A stretch of 64,000 nt of DNA from JAGOBP01 sp046328575 (GCA_046328575.1 JAXLWI010000011.1:16891-80890); one strand, 5' to 3'; numbered from the stretch's first letter, positions 8,839 through 17,182 are shown. Numbers and translations are program-made. Notes: generated from the letters alone by a model not told the origin.

Positions 8839-9876
8839 TCAGGTTTTAGCCTCGCTGTCGACTGCGGCCTCACGCGCCGATCGGCCAAACGTCTCCAATT
8901 GATCGCGCACCTTGTCTACCGCCGTGTAAGGTGCGTAAATCCGTCGCGTCGTGCTGATGTCGGCATGGCCCAAATAGGCTTGTAGCACATCCAAATCCAT
9001 GCCTTCGTGTAACAACTGCTGCGCTCGAAAGTGCCGGAAGGCATGCGGCGACGTGCCTTTGAATAAGCCCAGATCAATCGCCGCTTTCTTTACCACCGCC
9101 CACAACGTCCCACGTCCCAGTGACTTGCCCAGGTCACGTCCGTGCGAGATGAACAGCCCCGGATACGAATCTTCGCGTTCGCGGCAGTACGCGGCGATGG
9201 CGCGCTGCGCATCCGCCGTCAGCAGCATCATGCGGTCTTTGTTGCCTTTGCCTGTGATGCGCACCTCGGATTTGCGGCCATCCAACACCATCTCGCGCGT
9301 CAACGAAGCGACTTCGCTTACGCGGCCAGCCGATGCGTATAACGTGTGCACGATCGCCCGTGCGCGCAGAATCTCTAAGCGCTTGCGGCGGCCGTTTTTT
9401 TCGTCGAGCGCGGGCAGGGGGATCGAGTCGTAGTAGGTGACGATCCGCGGGATGCCGGGATCGGGTTCGCGGCCGGCCTTGGCGGTTCGACGTGTCCCCC
9501 TAGCAGCCTTTAGGCGATTGACGGCCTTGCCGACTTGAAAACCCGCTGGCAGATGATCGTTCGCGTCCAGCCAGATCAAAAAGCGTTTGACGGCTGCGAG
9601 ATAATTGTCGCGCGTTGGCTCGGCGTAGCGTTGTTTGGTCAGCCATTCGTGGTATTTCAGCAGCACATCGTCGCGCAAGTTGGCTACGGCGAATTTTGGG
9701 GCAGGGGCTTTGTCGGCTACCATGTACTTGGTCGTGGCGATGAATTCCGCCAACTTCCCCAGCCCATAACGGTATGCCTCCGCCGTTTTGGGGCTGGACG
9801 CGATGGTGTTGAGAAAGACGGTCGCATGTTCCAAATCGGCGGCGGTGATGGGCGTCGAATCGACTTTACTTGGCAT
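8839..9876 (-). CDS. Tyrosine recombinase / phage-integrase family protein
   Basis: 345 residues with a SAM-like core-binding N-terminal domain (about 15-105) and a catalytic domain containing the full set of active-site residues: Arg185 (ASAGRVSEVASL), Lys210 (ITGKGNKDRMM), His278 and Arg281 (HAFRHF), His304 (YLGHADISTT) and nucleophile Tyr314 (RRIYAPY). Length and layout are XerC/D-like. No integrated element, direct repeats or excision partner is visible nearby, so it may be a resident Xer-type or orphan recombinase. A strong promoter lies just upstream. Confidence 0.88.
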   Translation of the reverse strand: MPSKVDSTPITAADLEHATVFLNTIASSPKTAEAYRYGLGKLAEFIATTKYMVADKAPAPKFAVANLRDDVLLKYHEWLTKQRYAEPTRDNYLAAVKRFLIWLDANDHLPAGFQVGKAVNRLKAARGTRRTAKAGREPDPGIPRIVTYYDSIPLPALDEKNGRRKRLEILRARAIVHTLYASAGRVSEVASLTREMVLDGRKSEVRITGKGNKDRMMLLTADAQRAIAAYCREREDSYPGLFISHGRDLGKSLGRGTLWAVVKKAAIDLGLFKGTSPHAFRHFRAQQLLHEGMDLDVLQAYLGHADISTTRRIYAPYTAVDKVRDQLETFGRSAREAAVDSEAKT

Positions 9877-9914
9877 ATTTTTCCCTGGTATATTATTGAA
9901 CTAAATGTACGTTG

Positions 9915-9943
9915 AGTTTAATTCATATCGAGACACTTGTCAA
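9915..9943 (-). promoter_or_regulatory. Promoter of the tyrosine recombinase gene
   Basis: On the minus strand, a consensus -35 TTGACA (9943-9938), a 17-base spacer and -10 TAAACT (9920-9915). The leader to the ATG at 9876 is about 30 bases and contains AGGGA. Confidence 0.7.
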
Positions 9944-10366
9944 GAGGTTGGTGCGCGATTTACACCGTAACTGTGCTTCAGGCCAAGATTTCCAGTCGAA
10001 TTCGCGCTTGATTCTGGTCGCAATTCAACGAATCCGTTTCGTGCGCCTACTTGAGCGACCGTCCGGTGCCTTTACAATGAATCCGCCTCGTCAAGCCATA
10101 AACCATTACACGCCACCCAATTAGCCGATATTGTGCGGTACAAGTCTGGCTGCATCCAGCTAGACCGATTTGCCTGTCGTTTTTGCTGCATTCGGTGCCC
10201 ATGCCTATCAAGTCATCGCCGCTTGGCTACAATACACCTTCGGGACTTTCACTTGACCTTCACTGTCTTGCGATTTCGCTGGAAACATAGGATAATCGGG
10301 CCAAGACGCCAAGCCCTGAACAAACCAAGTCGCCACCGATGACCGATCGAGGCGACCAAAATCAGG
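9944..10366. other. Intergenic region, no gene seen
   Basis: About 420 bases between the divergent recombinase and the SOS-type promoter. Short frames exist on both strands but have no ribosome sites, no protein-like composition and no familiar motif. No repeat array or structured RNA was recognised. Confidence 0.5.
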
Positions 10367-10395
10367 TTGCCTAATTAGAACATTAGTGCTATCAT
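10367..10395 (+). promoter_or_regulatory. SOS-type promoter/operator of the dinB operon
   Basis: -35 TTGCCT (10367-10372), 17-base spacer, -10 TATCAT (10390-10395). Inside the spacer and overlapping the -10 is TAGAAC-ATTA-GTGCTA (10376-10391), a variant of the GAAC-N4-GTTC LexA box known from Gram-positive bacteria. The recA promoter at 57177-57205 has the same 16-base pattern at exactly the same offset from its -35 box. LexA control is inferred from this coincidence and from the genes served. Confidence 0.72.
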
Positions 10396-10431
10396 TCAAT
10401 CTACACCTAAAACGGATATCCATCAACTACC

Positions 10432-10872
10432 ATGAGCCGCATTACTAACATCGACGGAACACCCACCCAACAACGCAACGCTATCCGCCGCAGCATCGCC
10501 GAAATCCTCCGCCGCCTGATGGAAAAGAAGACCATCGACGACGAGACCAAGGACATGCTGGCTTTCATCGTCGTTGGCCTGCGCAGCATGGATCAGTCCA
10601 TCGATTCATCGGCCAGCGCGTGGGAAAAGCGCGATTACTATATCAAGGCCGATCAACTGCGGCGCGAATGGTTGTGGTTGCCAGACACAGCCGATCGGCT
10701 TGAGGCGCTGCTACGCAGTAACGATTGGGCCACGGCACCGATCGAATTGGCGGGCCTGGCCGCGCGTTTCTCCGACGTCAAAGTTGCAACTTTTACCAAG
10801 TCCCCTGCTCTGTGGCAAGGCGCGTATAAGAAGTTGCTCGCCACGCCGCAGCGCAACAACGGGCGACGCTAG
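10432..10872 (+). CDS. Conserved hypothetical protein, first gene of the dinB operon
   Basis: 146-residue, mostly helical soluble protein starting MSRITNIDGTPTQQRNAIRR. The N-terminal half is basic and acidic mixed (RRLMEKKTIDDETKDML), with a Trp-rich middle (REWLWLPDTADRLEALL) and a basic C-terminus (PQRNNGRR). No family recognised. It is preceded by the SOS-type promoter and followed 13 bases later by dinB, so it is probably damage-inducible and may act with Pol IV; that role is inference from position only. Confidence 0.65.
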   Translation: MSRITNIDGTPTQQRNAIRRSIAEILRRLMEKKTIDDETKDMLAFIVVGLRSMDQSIDSSASAWEKRDYYIKADQLRREWLWLPDTADRLEALLRSNDWATAPIELAGLAARFSDVKVATFTKSPALWQGAYKKLLATPQRNNGRR

Positions 10873-10885
10873 CGATTGAACCGGC

Positions 10886-12055
10886 ATGCCGCGCACGATC
10901 CTGCACATCGATCTTGACGCCTTCTTTGTCTCTGTCGAGTTGCTGGATAAGCCAGAACTGCGCGGCAAACCGGTGGCCGTCGGCGGGGCGGCCGATTCGC
11001 GCGGCGTAATCTCGTCGGCGTCATACGAAGCGCGGAAGTTCGGCGTCCGATCGGCTTTGCCAACGAAACGGGCGCTGCAACTCTGCCCCGATCTGATCCT
11101 GCTTCACGGCGATCATACCAAATACAGCGAGCACTCACGCCACATCATGGCGATGCTGCACACGTTTACGCCGCAAATCGAGCAGATTTCCATCGACGAA
11201 GCATTTCTCGATATCACTGGTACCGAACTGCGTTTTGGCTCGCCGGAACAGCTCGCTCATCGTCTGCATGATCAAGTCCGCGACGAGTTTGGGCTGCCGT
11301 GCTCGATTGGTATCGCCAGCAATAAACTTGTCGCCAAAATCGCCACAGAGAAAGCCAAGCCGAACGGCGTGTTGATTGTGCCGGTTGGTCAAGAAGCGGT
11401 GTTTCTCGCACCGCAGCCCGTGCGCGCCTTGTGGGGCGTCGGCCCTAAAACCGCCGAGATTCTCAAGGCTTTGCGCATTGAGACGATCGGGCAGATTGCG
11501 GCTACCGCTCCTGATGTGTTGAAGCGCCGACTGGGTGAGAACGGCGCACTCGATCTGATTCGGCGCGCCCAAGGCCTCGATGACTCGCCCGTCATCAACG
11601 AGCATGAAGTCAAGCAGATCAGCCAGGAGATTACGTTCGCGCGTGATGTGGCCGATAAAGCGCGTTTGCGTGCGACGATTTTGGAGTTGAGCGAGGGCGT
11701 TGGCGTGCGCCTGCGCGAAGAACAGATCAGCGCCGCCACAATTGCGATCAAGTTGCGCTACGGCGACTTCTCGACGTTCACACGGCAGACCACTCTGCCC
11801 CAGCCCGTCGAATTGGATCAGCCGATCTTCGAGACAGCGTGGCGATTGTTTGAGATGAATTGGACCGGCCGACCGATTCGCTTGCTTGGCGTCGCGGCGC
11901 GGCAATTGAAACCGATCGCGCGTCAACTCGATCTGTTCACGCCGCGTGACGATCGCCTCGATCGACTTACCCAGGCTGTTGATGAGATTCGCGACAAATT
12001 TGGCACGAAAGCCATCAAGCGTGCGTCGACGCTGCGACCAAAACGCCGTGAATAG
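10886..12055 (+). CDS. dinB: DNA polymerase IV (Y-family)
   Basis: 389-residue translesion polymerase. Catalytic metal ligands are visible as Asp9 in HIDLDAFFVSVE and Asp104-Glu105 in SIDEAFLD; the YEARKFGVRSALP fingers motif follows Asp9. A helix-hairpin-helix (VRALWGVGPKTAEILKALRI) and the little-finger domain complete the fold. The C-terminus contains a possible beta-clamp peptide QLDLF (ARQLDLFTPRD). No strong ribosome site precedes the ATG, which suggests translation coupled to the upstream 146-residue gene. Expression is probably under the SOS-type promoter at 10367. Confidence 0.95.
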   Translation: MPRTILHIDLDAFFVSVELLDKPELRGKPVAVGGAADSRGVISSASYEARKFGVRSALPTKRALQLCPDLILLHGDHTKYSEHSRHIMAMLHTFTPQIEQISIDEAFLDITGTELRFGSPEQLAHRLHDQVRDEFGLPCSIGIASNKLVAKIATEKAKPNGVLIVPVGQEAVFLAPQPVRALWGVGPKTAEILKALRIETIGQIAATAPDVLKRRLGENGALDLIRRAQGLDDSPVINEHEVKQISQEITFARDVADKARLRATILELSEGVGVRLREEQISAATIAIKLRYGDFSTFTRQTTLPQPVELDQPIFETAWRLFEMNWTGRPIRLLGVAARQLKPIARQLDLFTPRDDRLDRLTQAVDEIRDKFGTKAIKRASTLRPKRRE

Positions 12056-12143
12056 TTCGCATAGAATTTTTCTTTTGTAGGCAATAGTGTATATTGATCT
12101 GGCGTAATAGTGTATTGTCTATGCGAATAGTCCGTTCGAAGAC

Positions 12144-12155
12144 TATAATAACCCT
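12144..12155 (+). promoter_or_regulatory. -10 box placed for a leaderless transcript
   Basis: TATAAT at 12144-12149 ends six bases before the ATG at 12156, so transcription would begin at or next to the start codon. No -35 consensus and no Shine-Dalgarno sequence is seen. The upstream 90 bases contain repeated AATAGTGTAT words (around 12083 and 12107) and CTATGCGAATAG. Confidence 0.5.
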
Positions 12156-14237
12156 ATGACTTCCGCCATTGCTTTGAATCAGCGTTCGTTTCTAGTTGGC
12201 CCGGCTGGCAGCGGCAAGACGACGCTGGCTGTGCAACACCTCGATGCGTTGTTGCATGCAGATCTTCAGAACGGCTCGATTCTGGTGCTGGCCCCGCAGC
12301 GCAGTTTGCTGCGCCCCTATCAAGCTCATCTCCATCAGGCTGAACTGCCCGGTCGTGAAGAAGTGGAACTACTTACCGTCGGCGGCCTAGCGCGGCGTTC
12401 CGTCGATTTGATGTGGCCCGCCATCGCCGCCAACAGCGGCTTTGCGCAGCCGAACGAATCACCGACGTTTCTCACTCTGGAAACCGCACAATACTACATG
12501 GAACTCGTCGTGCGGCCGTTTACCAGTGAGCGGTTCTATTTTGAAAACGTGCGTGTGCCGCCACAGCGCTTGTACAGCCAACTACTTGATAATCTGAATA
12601 AGGCGGCGTTGGTCGGTTTTCCGCACACCGATGTTGGTCGACGTCTGATCGAGGCCTGGGATGGCCCAGCCGCGCAGACTATCACGTACGCGCAAGTACA
12701 GGACTGCCTAAATCGTTTTCGCGACTATTGCTTAGCGCATAATTTACTGGATTTCTCGCTGCAAATTGAGCTCTTTCACAGTTTGCTTCAGCGTGACTGG
12801 TTCAAGAGTTGGTTGTATCGCCGCTATCGCCATTTGATCGTCGACAATGTCGAAGAAGAGAGTCCGTTCGCGCACGAGCTCTTGCGCGATTGGCTGCCCC
12901 ACGCTGACTCAGCCTTGATTGTGTACGACACTAATGCTGGTTATCGATCGTTCTTGGGCGCCGATGCTCGATCGGGTTACGCCCTACGATCGGCCTGTGA
13001 TCAGACGATCGAGCTGACCGACTCGCACGTGATGTCGATCGAGATGCGGCGTTTTGAAGTCGACGTAGTCCGTGTATTGGATCGGTATAGCGAACTGCCT
13101 ATGCGAATAGACTTGACCACGAACCGCCAACCCGCGATCGAATTTGGCGGCGGACGGTTCTATCCGCAGATGCTGGATTGGGTGGCCGATCGCATCGGCG
13201 ACCTCGTGCGTGACTCGGTTGCCCCGCGCGATATTGCCGTGTTGACGCCGTTCTTAGGCGATGCACTGCGTTTTGCGTTGGAAGAACGTCTGCAGGCGCG
13301 CCACATTCCGACGCGATCATTGCGACCGTCGCGTGCGCTGAATGAAGAGGTCGTAACTCGTGGCTTGATGACGCTCGCTAATCTCGCGTACGCTGATCGG
13401 GCCGCTGTGCCTCCGCAGGCCGATGTGGCGCAGGCGCTGACGTTGTCCATCGCGGGGCTTGACCCGGCGCGTGGCCACTTACTCGCCGAGCGGCTCTATC
13501 GAGTGCGCGACGGCCAGGCCGAACTCAATCCGTTTGATGTACTCAAGCCTGAATTGCAAGATCGCATTGGCTACGAAGTCGGCGCACGGTACGATCGGTT
13601 GCGCACGTGGCTGAGCGAGCATCGCACCGAATCCGCCGTGCCGCTCGATCACTTTCTCGCCAAGTTGTTTGGCGAAGTGTTATCGCAGCCTGGCTTTGGC
13701 TTTCACGCCCAAATCGATCCGGGGCGCATCACGGCGCAGATTATTGAGTCGGCCCGTAAGTTCCGACAGACGATCGGCGCGGATGCAAATGTGACCTTGA
13801 CTGAAACAGTGGCGCGTGATTACATCCAGATGGTTAGTGAAGGTGTGGTCGCGGCGACGTTTGTCGTCAGCCCGTACGCAGAGACGCCCGACGCGGTGCT
13901 GTTGGCTCCGGCATATACGTTCTTGCTTAGCAACGAATCGGTCGGCTATCAATTCTGGCTCAATGCGGGCAGCCCGGCATGGTGGGAACGGCTGTATCAA
14001 CCGCTGACGCATCCGTACGTGCTTACGCGCGATTGGCCCGCCGGTAAGAAGTGGACCGATCAGGACGAGCAGACTAAACGGCGAGAGGTGCTCCTCCGCC
14101 TGATGCGCGGCCTGATTCGGCGCTGCCGCACTCGCGTCTATCTGGCCATCAGCACGCTCAACGAGCAAGGCTTTGAGGAGCGCGGCCCGTTACTGACGAT
14201 GATTCAACAAGTGTTGCGCGACAGCGCCAACACTTAA
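12156..14237 (+). CDS. Divergent UvrD/AddB-like SF1 ATPase
   Basis: 693 residues. A clear Walker A (VGPAGSGKTTLA, about residues 15-26) and a following ILVLAPQRSLLRPY strand resemble motif Ia of UvrD/AddB-type helicases. The expected Walker B (D-E-x-Q-D) position reads LIVDNVEEESPF, so the canonical DExx signature is altered. A late IAVLTPFLGDALRFALEERL segment corresponds to helicase domain 2, but the usual motif V/VI arginine box (YVAxTR) is not evident. It may therefore be a structural, AddB-like partner rather than an active helicase. It lies between dinB and a transaldolase-family gene, 20 bases from the latter. Repair function is inferred from fold and context. Confidence 0.65.
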   Translation: MTSAIALNQRSFLVGPAGSGKTTLAVQHLDALLHADLQNGSILVLAPQRSLLRPYQAHLHQAELPGREEVELLTVGGLARRSVDLMWPAIAANSGFAQPNESPTFLTLETAQYYMELVVRPFTSERFYFENVRVPPQRLYSQLLDNLNKAALVGFPHTDVGRRLIEAWDGPAAQTITYAQVQDCLNRFRDYCLAHNLLDFSLQIELFHSLLQRDWFKSWLYRRYRHLIVDNVEEESPFAHELLRDWLPHADSALIVYDTNAGYRSFLGADARSGYALRSACDQTIELTDSHVMSIEMRRFEVDVVRVLDRYSELPMRIDLTTNRQPAIEFGGGRFYPQMLDWVADRIGDLVRDSVAPRDIAVLTPFLGDALRFALEERLQARHIPTRSLRPSRALNEEVVTRGLMTLANLAYADRAAVPPQADVAQALTLSIAGLDPARGHLLAERLYRVRDGQAELNPFDVLKPELQDRIGYEVGARYDRLRTWLSEHRTESAVPLDHFLAKLFGEVLSQPGFGFHAQIDPGRITAQIIESARKFRQTIGADANVTLTETVARDYIQMVSEGVVAATFVVSPYAETPDAVLLAPAYTFLLSNESVGYQFWLNAGSPAWWERLYQPLTHPYVLTRDWPAGKKWTDQDEQTKRREVLLRLMRGLIRRCRTRVYLAISTLNEQGFEERGPLLTMIQQVLRDSANT

Positions 14238-14257
14238 GAATACAGGAGATACTGAGC

Positions 14258-14890
14258 ATGGCGTTGTTTCTCGATTCAGCCTCAGCCGCCGATGCCCGCC
14301 AAGCGATGGCGCTGGGCTTTGTGAACGGCATTACGACCAATCCCAATTTGATGGCCAAAGTGGCGGGCAAACCCACAGACATCATCGCCGAACTGGCCGA
14401 CATCTGCCCCGGTCCGGTCTTCTATCAACTCACCGCGCCCACCGTGACCGAGCGCGAAATCGAAGCACGCCGCGTGCTGGCACTACGTCCCAACATTGCG
14501 TTGAAGATCGCCATGACGACAGAGAATCTGGCTTTGGCGGCGAAGTTCGCTAAAGAAGGCATAAAGGTGGGGATGACGGCCAGTTACAGCGCGGCGCAAA
14601 CGTATCTGACGTGCGAAGCAAACGTGACGTATTCCATTGCCTACGTCAATCGCAGCACGCGCTTACAAGGCGACGGATTGGCGTTGGTTTCAGAAATGCG
14701 CGCTGTGGTTGAAGCTTGCGATACCACGACGACGATCCTGGTTGCCAGCCTGAAATCCACCGCCGAGGTGGTGCAAGCCGTGATTGCGGGTGCGCATCAC
14801 GTCACCATCCCCCTGCCCTTGCTGCTCGAAATGGGTAACCATCCGCTGTCCGATCAAGCCATCGAGGAATTTGCGCGCGCCGGCCGATAA
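14258..14890 (+). CDS. Transaldolase / fructose-6-phosphate aldolase family protein
   Basis: 210-residue TIM-barrel of the short TalC/FSA type. Family features are FLDSASAADARQAMALG with GITTNPNLMAK at the N-terminus, the Schiff-base lysine in NIALKIAMT, and the later SLKSTAEVVQAVIAGAHHVTIP segment. These enzymes either transfer dihydroxyacetone units (transaldolase) or cleave/synthesise fructose 6-phosphate; the sequence alone does not settle which. AGGAGA precedes the ATG. Physical linkage to the helicase-like gene (20 bases) suggests readthrough, not shared function. Confidence 0.88.
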   Translation: MALFLDSASAADARQAMALGFVNGITTNPNLMAKVAGKPTDIIAELADICPGPVFYQLTAPTVTEREIEARRVLALRPNIALKIAMTTENLALAAKFAKEGIKVGMTASYSAAQTYLTCEANVTYSIAYVNRSTRLQGDGLALVSEMRAVVEACDTTTTILVASLKSTAEVVQAVIAGAHHVTIPLPLLLEMGNHPLSDQAIEEFARAGR

Positions 14891-14912
14891 ATCCACGCCA
14901 ACGCTCCGGACC

Positions 14913-14944
14913 GTGACTGGTAAGTAAGCCCACTTACCAGTCAC
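14913..14944 (+). terminator. Strong hairpin after the transaldolase gene (no T-tract)
   Basis: Perfect 13-bp stem GTGACTGGTAAGT (14913-14925) / ACTTACCAGTCAC (14932-14944) with a six-base loop. It is followed by AGCGG, not T residues, so it may terminate by a factor-assisted route or stabilise the mRNA end. Confidence 0.55.
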
Positions 14945-15093
14945 AGCGGTAAAGACCACAGCGGACAGTCGGCCACCGCCGCAACGAGTATGACATTTGT
15001 AAGCCCAGTCAAGGTCAATCCTCAGTCATCATCCCCCAGATTTGGTGCTACACTACACACATCTCCCGTACCTGTCGCCCGGACAATCTTTTC

Positions 15094-16218
15094 ATGTGGC
15101 GCAAGCGTCTAAGCCTGTTGTTCCTCATCGTCGCGTGGTTCGCCATCGGTTGGCTGACCCGTGGTTTGATATCACCCCCGCTGAATTCTGAGTTGCAACT
15201 CGTCGCGCAAGCCGGCGACGTGTTGACCGCCAAAGCCTATGGCCCCTTGCCCGCGACTCGTTCGATGACGTATGCGGCGATTCGCGGCCTGCTCGACAGT
15301 CTCGATGACAAGTACGCTGTGTTCTTTGATCCGCAGGCGGCCGAACATGACGCACTGGGCCTGCAAGGCCAGGATGCCGTCATCGGGTTACGAGGTGAAC
15401 TCCGCAATGGGCAATTTGTCGTGATTGATGTCTTCCCCGATCAACCCGCCGCGCAAGCCGGGATTCAAGTGGGCGACATCATCCTCGAAGTAGACGGTTG
15501 GCCGATCACAGACACGGCATTTCAATCCGAGGTTGTGTCGATGATCCGCGGCCCGATCGGATCGGTGGCCCACCTAACGGTTACGCGCAGCGCGCAAACG
15601 TTGAAGTTTGATGTGCCGCGCCAGCCTGCGCAAGACGTTACGACGCGCCTGATCGATGGACACATCGGCTACATCCGCTTGGATCGTTTTACGGATCAAT
15701 CGCCGCGCCAGATGGAAGACGGCTTGAAGTCGTTACTGGCCAGTAACCCCAGCGGCTTAATTTGGGATCTGCGTTACAACGGCGGCGGCTTGATGGATGT
15801 AACACAGAAAGTATTAGATCTGTTTCTCCCAGAAGGTCTCGCGTTCTACGCAAAGACCAGCGACGGCAAGTTGATTCCGTATCCGACAGTATCTGGCAAT
15901 CTTGCCGAACAGATTCCGCTCGTCGTCTTGATTGGACCTGACACCTATTCTGCGCCGGAAACCGCGGCGGCCGCGATTGCTGATCGGGGCCGCGGAAAAC
16001 TCATCGGGCAGACGACGCACGGCAAAGGTTCTATCGTCGATACCGTCCGTTTGATCGATGGCTCCGCCCTGCGGTTCACCGTCGCACGCTGGCTCTCGCC
16101 CGTGCATCAAACTGACTTCGAGGGGCGCGGCGTATCACCCGATATAGTTGTGGCTGAAAACAGTCAGGGCGCGACTGAAGACAGTGTCCTTCAACGCGCA
16201 GTTGCATTGCTGAAGTAA
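15094..16218 (+). CDS. S41-family C-terminal processing peptidase, membrane-anchored
   Basis: 374 residues. N-terminal signal anchor (LLFLIVAWFAIGWLT), then a CTP N-terminal helical region, a PDZ domain (about 95-175; DQPAAQAGIQVGDIILEVDG), and the S41 catalytic core. The serine/lysine dyad is read as Ser286 (GPDTYSAPET) and Lys311 (THGKGSIVDT); the substrate-strand motif is LIWDLRYNGGGLMD. The enzyme should cut exported proteins near their C-termini on the outer face of the membrane. The next gene, 32 bases downstream, encodes a secreted aromatic/glycine repeat protein, which makes it a candidate substrate. Confidence 0.9.
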   Translation: MWRKRLSLLFLIVAWFAIGWLTRGLISPPLNSELQLVAQAGDVLTAKAYGPLPATRSMTYAAIRGLLDSLDDKYAVFFDPQAAEHDALGLQGQDAVIGLRGELRNGQFVVIDVFPDQPAAQAGIQVGDIILEVDGWPITDTAFQSEVVSMIRGPIGSVAHLTVTRSAQTLKFDVPRQPAQDVTTRLIDGHIGYIRLDRFTDQSPRQMEDGLKSLLASNPSGLIWDLRYNGGGLMDVTQKVLDLFLPEGLAFYAKTSDGKLIPYPTVSGNLAEQIPLVVLIGPDTYSAPETAAAAIADRGRGKLIGQTTHGKGSIVDTVRLIDGSALRFTVARWLSPVHQTDFEGRGVSPDIVVAENSQGATEDSVLQRAVALLK

Positions 16219-16250
16219 AGACACTTTATCCAGTGACGGAGGTTCCCCGC

Positions 16251-16523
16251 ATGAAGAAAACGTTGTTAGCGACAGCAGTGATTCTGGTGCTCATCGTCCT
16301 GCTGACCGTCTTGCCGGTGAGTGCCTGGTCAGGCGGTTATGGCGCCTGGTCAGGTGGTTACGGTTCATGGGCTGGCGGTTACGGCGTATGGGCCGGTGGA
16401 TTTGGCGTCTGGTCAGGTGGCTACGGTACATGGGCTGGCGGATTCGGTGCTTGGTCAGGCGGTTTTGGTGCCTGGTCGGGCGGCTACGGCTCATGGGCTG
16501 GTGGCGGGTTCTGGGGCGACTAA
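16251..16523 (+). CDS. Secreted Trp-Gly-Gly-Tyr heptad-repeat protein
   Basis: 90 residues. A clear Sec signal peptide (MKKTLLATAVILVLIVLLT, cleavage after VSA) is followed by eight uninterrupted heptads of the form W-(S/A)-G-G-(Y/F)-G-x, ending WAGGGFWGD. The mature part is nearly all Gly, Trp, Tyr/Phe, Ser and Ala, with no charge except the last Asp. The start at 16251 is fixed by GGAGG at 16238-16242 and the signal peptide. Composition recalls glycine-loop structural proteins, but no bacterial family is recognised. It follows an S41 protease by 32 bases and is closed by a strong terminator. Confidence 0.85.
   Translation: MKKTLLATAVILVLIVLLTVLPVSAWSGGYGAWSGGYGSWAGGYGVWAGGFGVWSGGYGTWAGGFGAWSGGFGAWSGGYGSWAGGGFWGD
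16326..16493 (+). repeat. Tandem array of eight 21-bp units
   Basis: In-frame 21-base tandem repeats encoding W-(S/A)-G-G-(Y/F)-G-x. Units differ at several third positions and at the S/A and Y/F sites, so the array is not a fresh slippage product and appears to be held by selection on the peptide. Confidence 0.9.
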
Positions 16524-16570
16524 TCCCCCTTTTGTACGTGTTGCACACTCGACGCCCTGACTGGGTCGTG

Positions 16571-16603
16571 ACGGCGACAGCTGCCCACTGTCGCCGTTTT
16601 TTG
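16571..16603 (+). terminator. Rho-independent terminator after the repeat protein
   Basis: 10-bp perfect stem ACGGCGACAG (16571-16580) / CTGTCGCCGT (16588-16597), seven-base loop, then TTTTTTG. Confidence 0.93.
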
Positions 16604-16650
16604 TTTTATTGAAATACCCCTCATCTCAATCGATGTAACTTGACGTTCTA

Positions 16651-16678
16651 TTGACAGCACCTTATTTGACCGCACAAT
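16651..16678 (+). promoter_or_regulatory. Probable promoter of the effector-binding-domain gene
   Basis: Consensus -35 TTGACA (16651-16656) with CACAAT (16673-16678) 16 bases downstream; ATG at 16711 follows with GGAGG at 16701-16705. The 12 bases CGTTCTATTGAC (16644-16655) also occur in the recA promoter. Confidence 0.45.
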
Positions 16679-16710
16679 AGAGTTGTAACACTACACTCAT
16701 GGAGGCTGAC

Positions 16711-17166
16711 ATGAACTATCAGTGCGAAATCAAGGACCAAACACTGCAACCTACCCTCTCGATTCGAACGCATGCCGCCGTGCAGGACTTGCCGCAACTC
16801 TTCGGGCAAACCTATGGCGCGATCATGCAATATCTGGGCGAGTTAGGCGAGCAGCCGACCGGCATGCCTTTTGCCGCATACTACAACATGGATATGCAAA
16901 ACCTCGATGTCGAGATCGGCTTTCCGGTGTCTAAGCCGCTGCCCGATCGAGGCAACATCCATCATGGGCAACTGCCCGTTGGCAAAATCGCCACCACGCT
17001 GCACGTCGGCCCGTACGACACGGTCGGACCGGCGTATGAAACGCTGACAAAGTTCGCGCAGAGTCAGGGCTACACGCCTAGCGGCGTAGCCTATGAGTTC
17101 TACTATAGCGATCCGAGCACACCACCCGAGCAAATTCAAACGCGCATCACCTTTCCGCTGAACTAA
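16711..17166 (+). CDS. GyrI-like / AraC effector-binding-domain protein
   Basis: 151-residue single-domain protein of the SOUL/GyrI-like small-molecule-binding superfamily. It has the two pseudo-repeats of the fold (SIRTHAAVQDLPQLFGQTYG and KIATTLHVGPYDTVGPAYETL), the GFPV strand and the C-terminal YEFYYSDPSTPPEQIQTRI signature. There is no DNA-binding domain, so it may be a ligand-binding or hydrolase-like stand-alone member. The start at 16711 is preferred over ATG 16699 because the GGAGG is five bases upstream. It forms a monocistronic unit between a promoter and a terminator. Confidence 0.85.
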   Translation: MNYQCEIKDQTLQPTLSIRTHAAVQDLPQLFGQTYGAIMQYLGELGEQPTGMPFAAYYNMDMQNLDVEIGFPVSKPLPDRGNIHHGQLPVGKIATTLHVGPYDTVGPAYETLTKFAQSQGYTPSGVAYEFYYSDPSTPPEQIQTRITFPLN

Positions 17167-17182
17167 CCACCGGCGGCCTTCA

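Noticed and set aside
10133..10342. Small plus-strand frame in the 9.9-10.4 kb gap
   Set aside because: No ribosome site, no start context and a composition unlike neighbouring proteins.
8839..10431. Integrated mobile element around the tyrosine recombinase
   Set aside because: No flanking direct repeats, tRNA target, excisionase or phage genes were found.
16644..16655. CGTTCTATTGAC as a second SOS site
   Set aside because: It matches the left part of the recA promoter but lacks the TAGAAC-N4-GTGCTA element, and the gene it precedes has no link to DNA damage.
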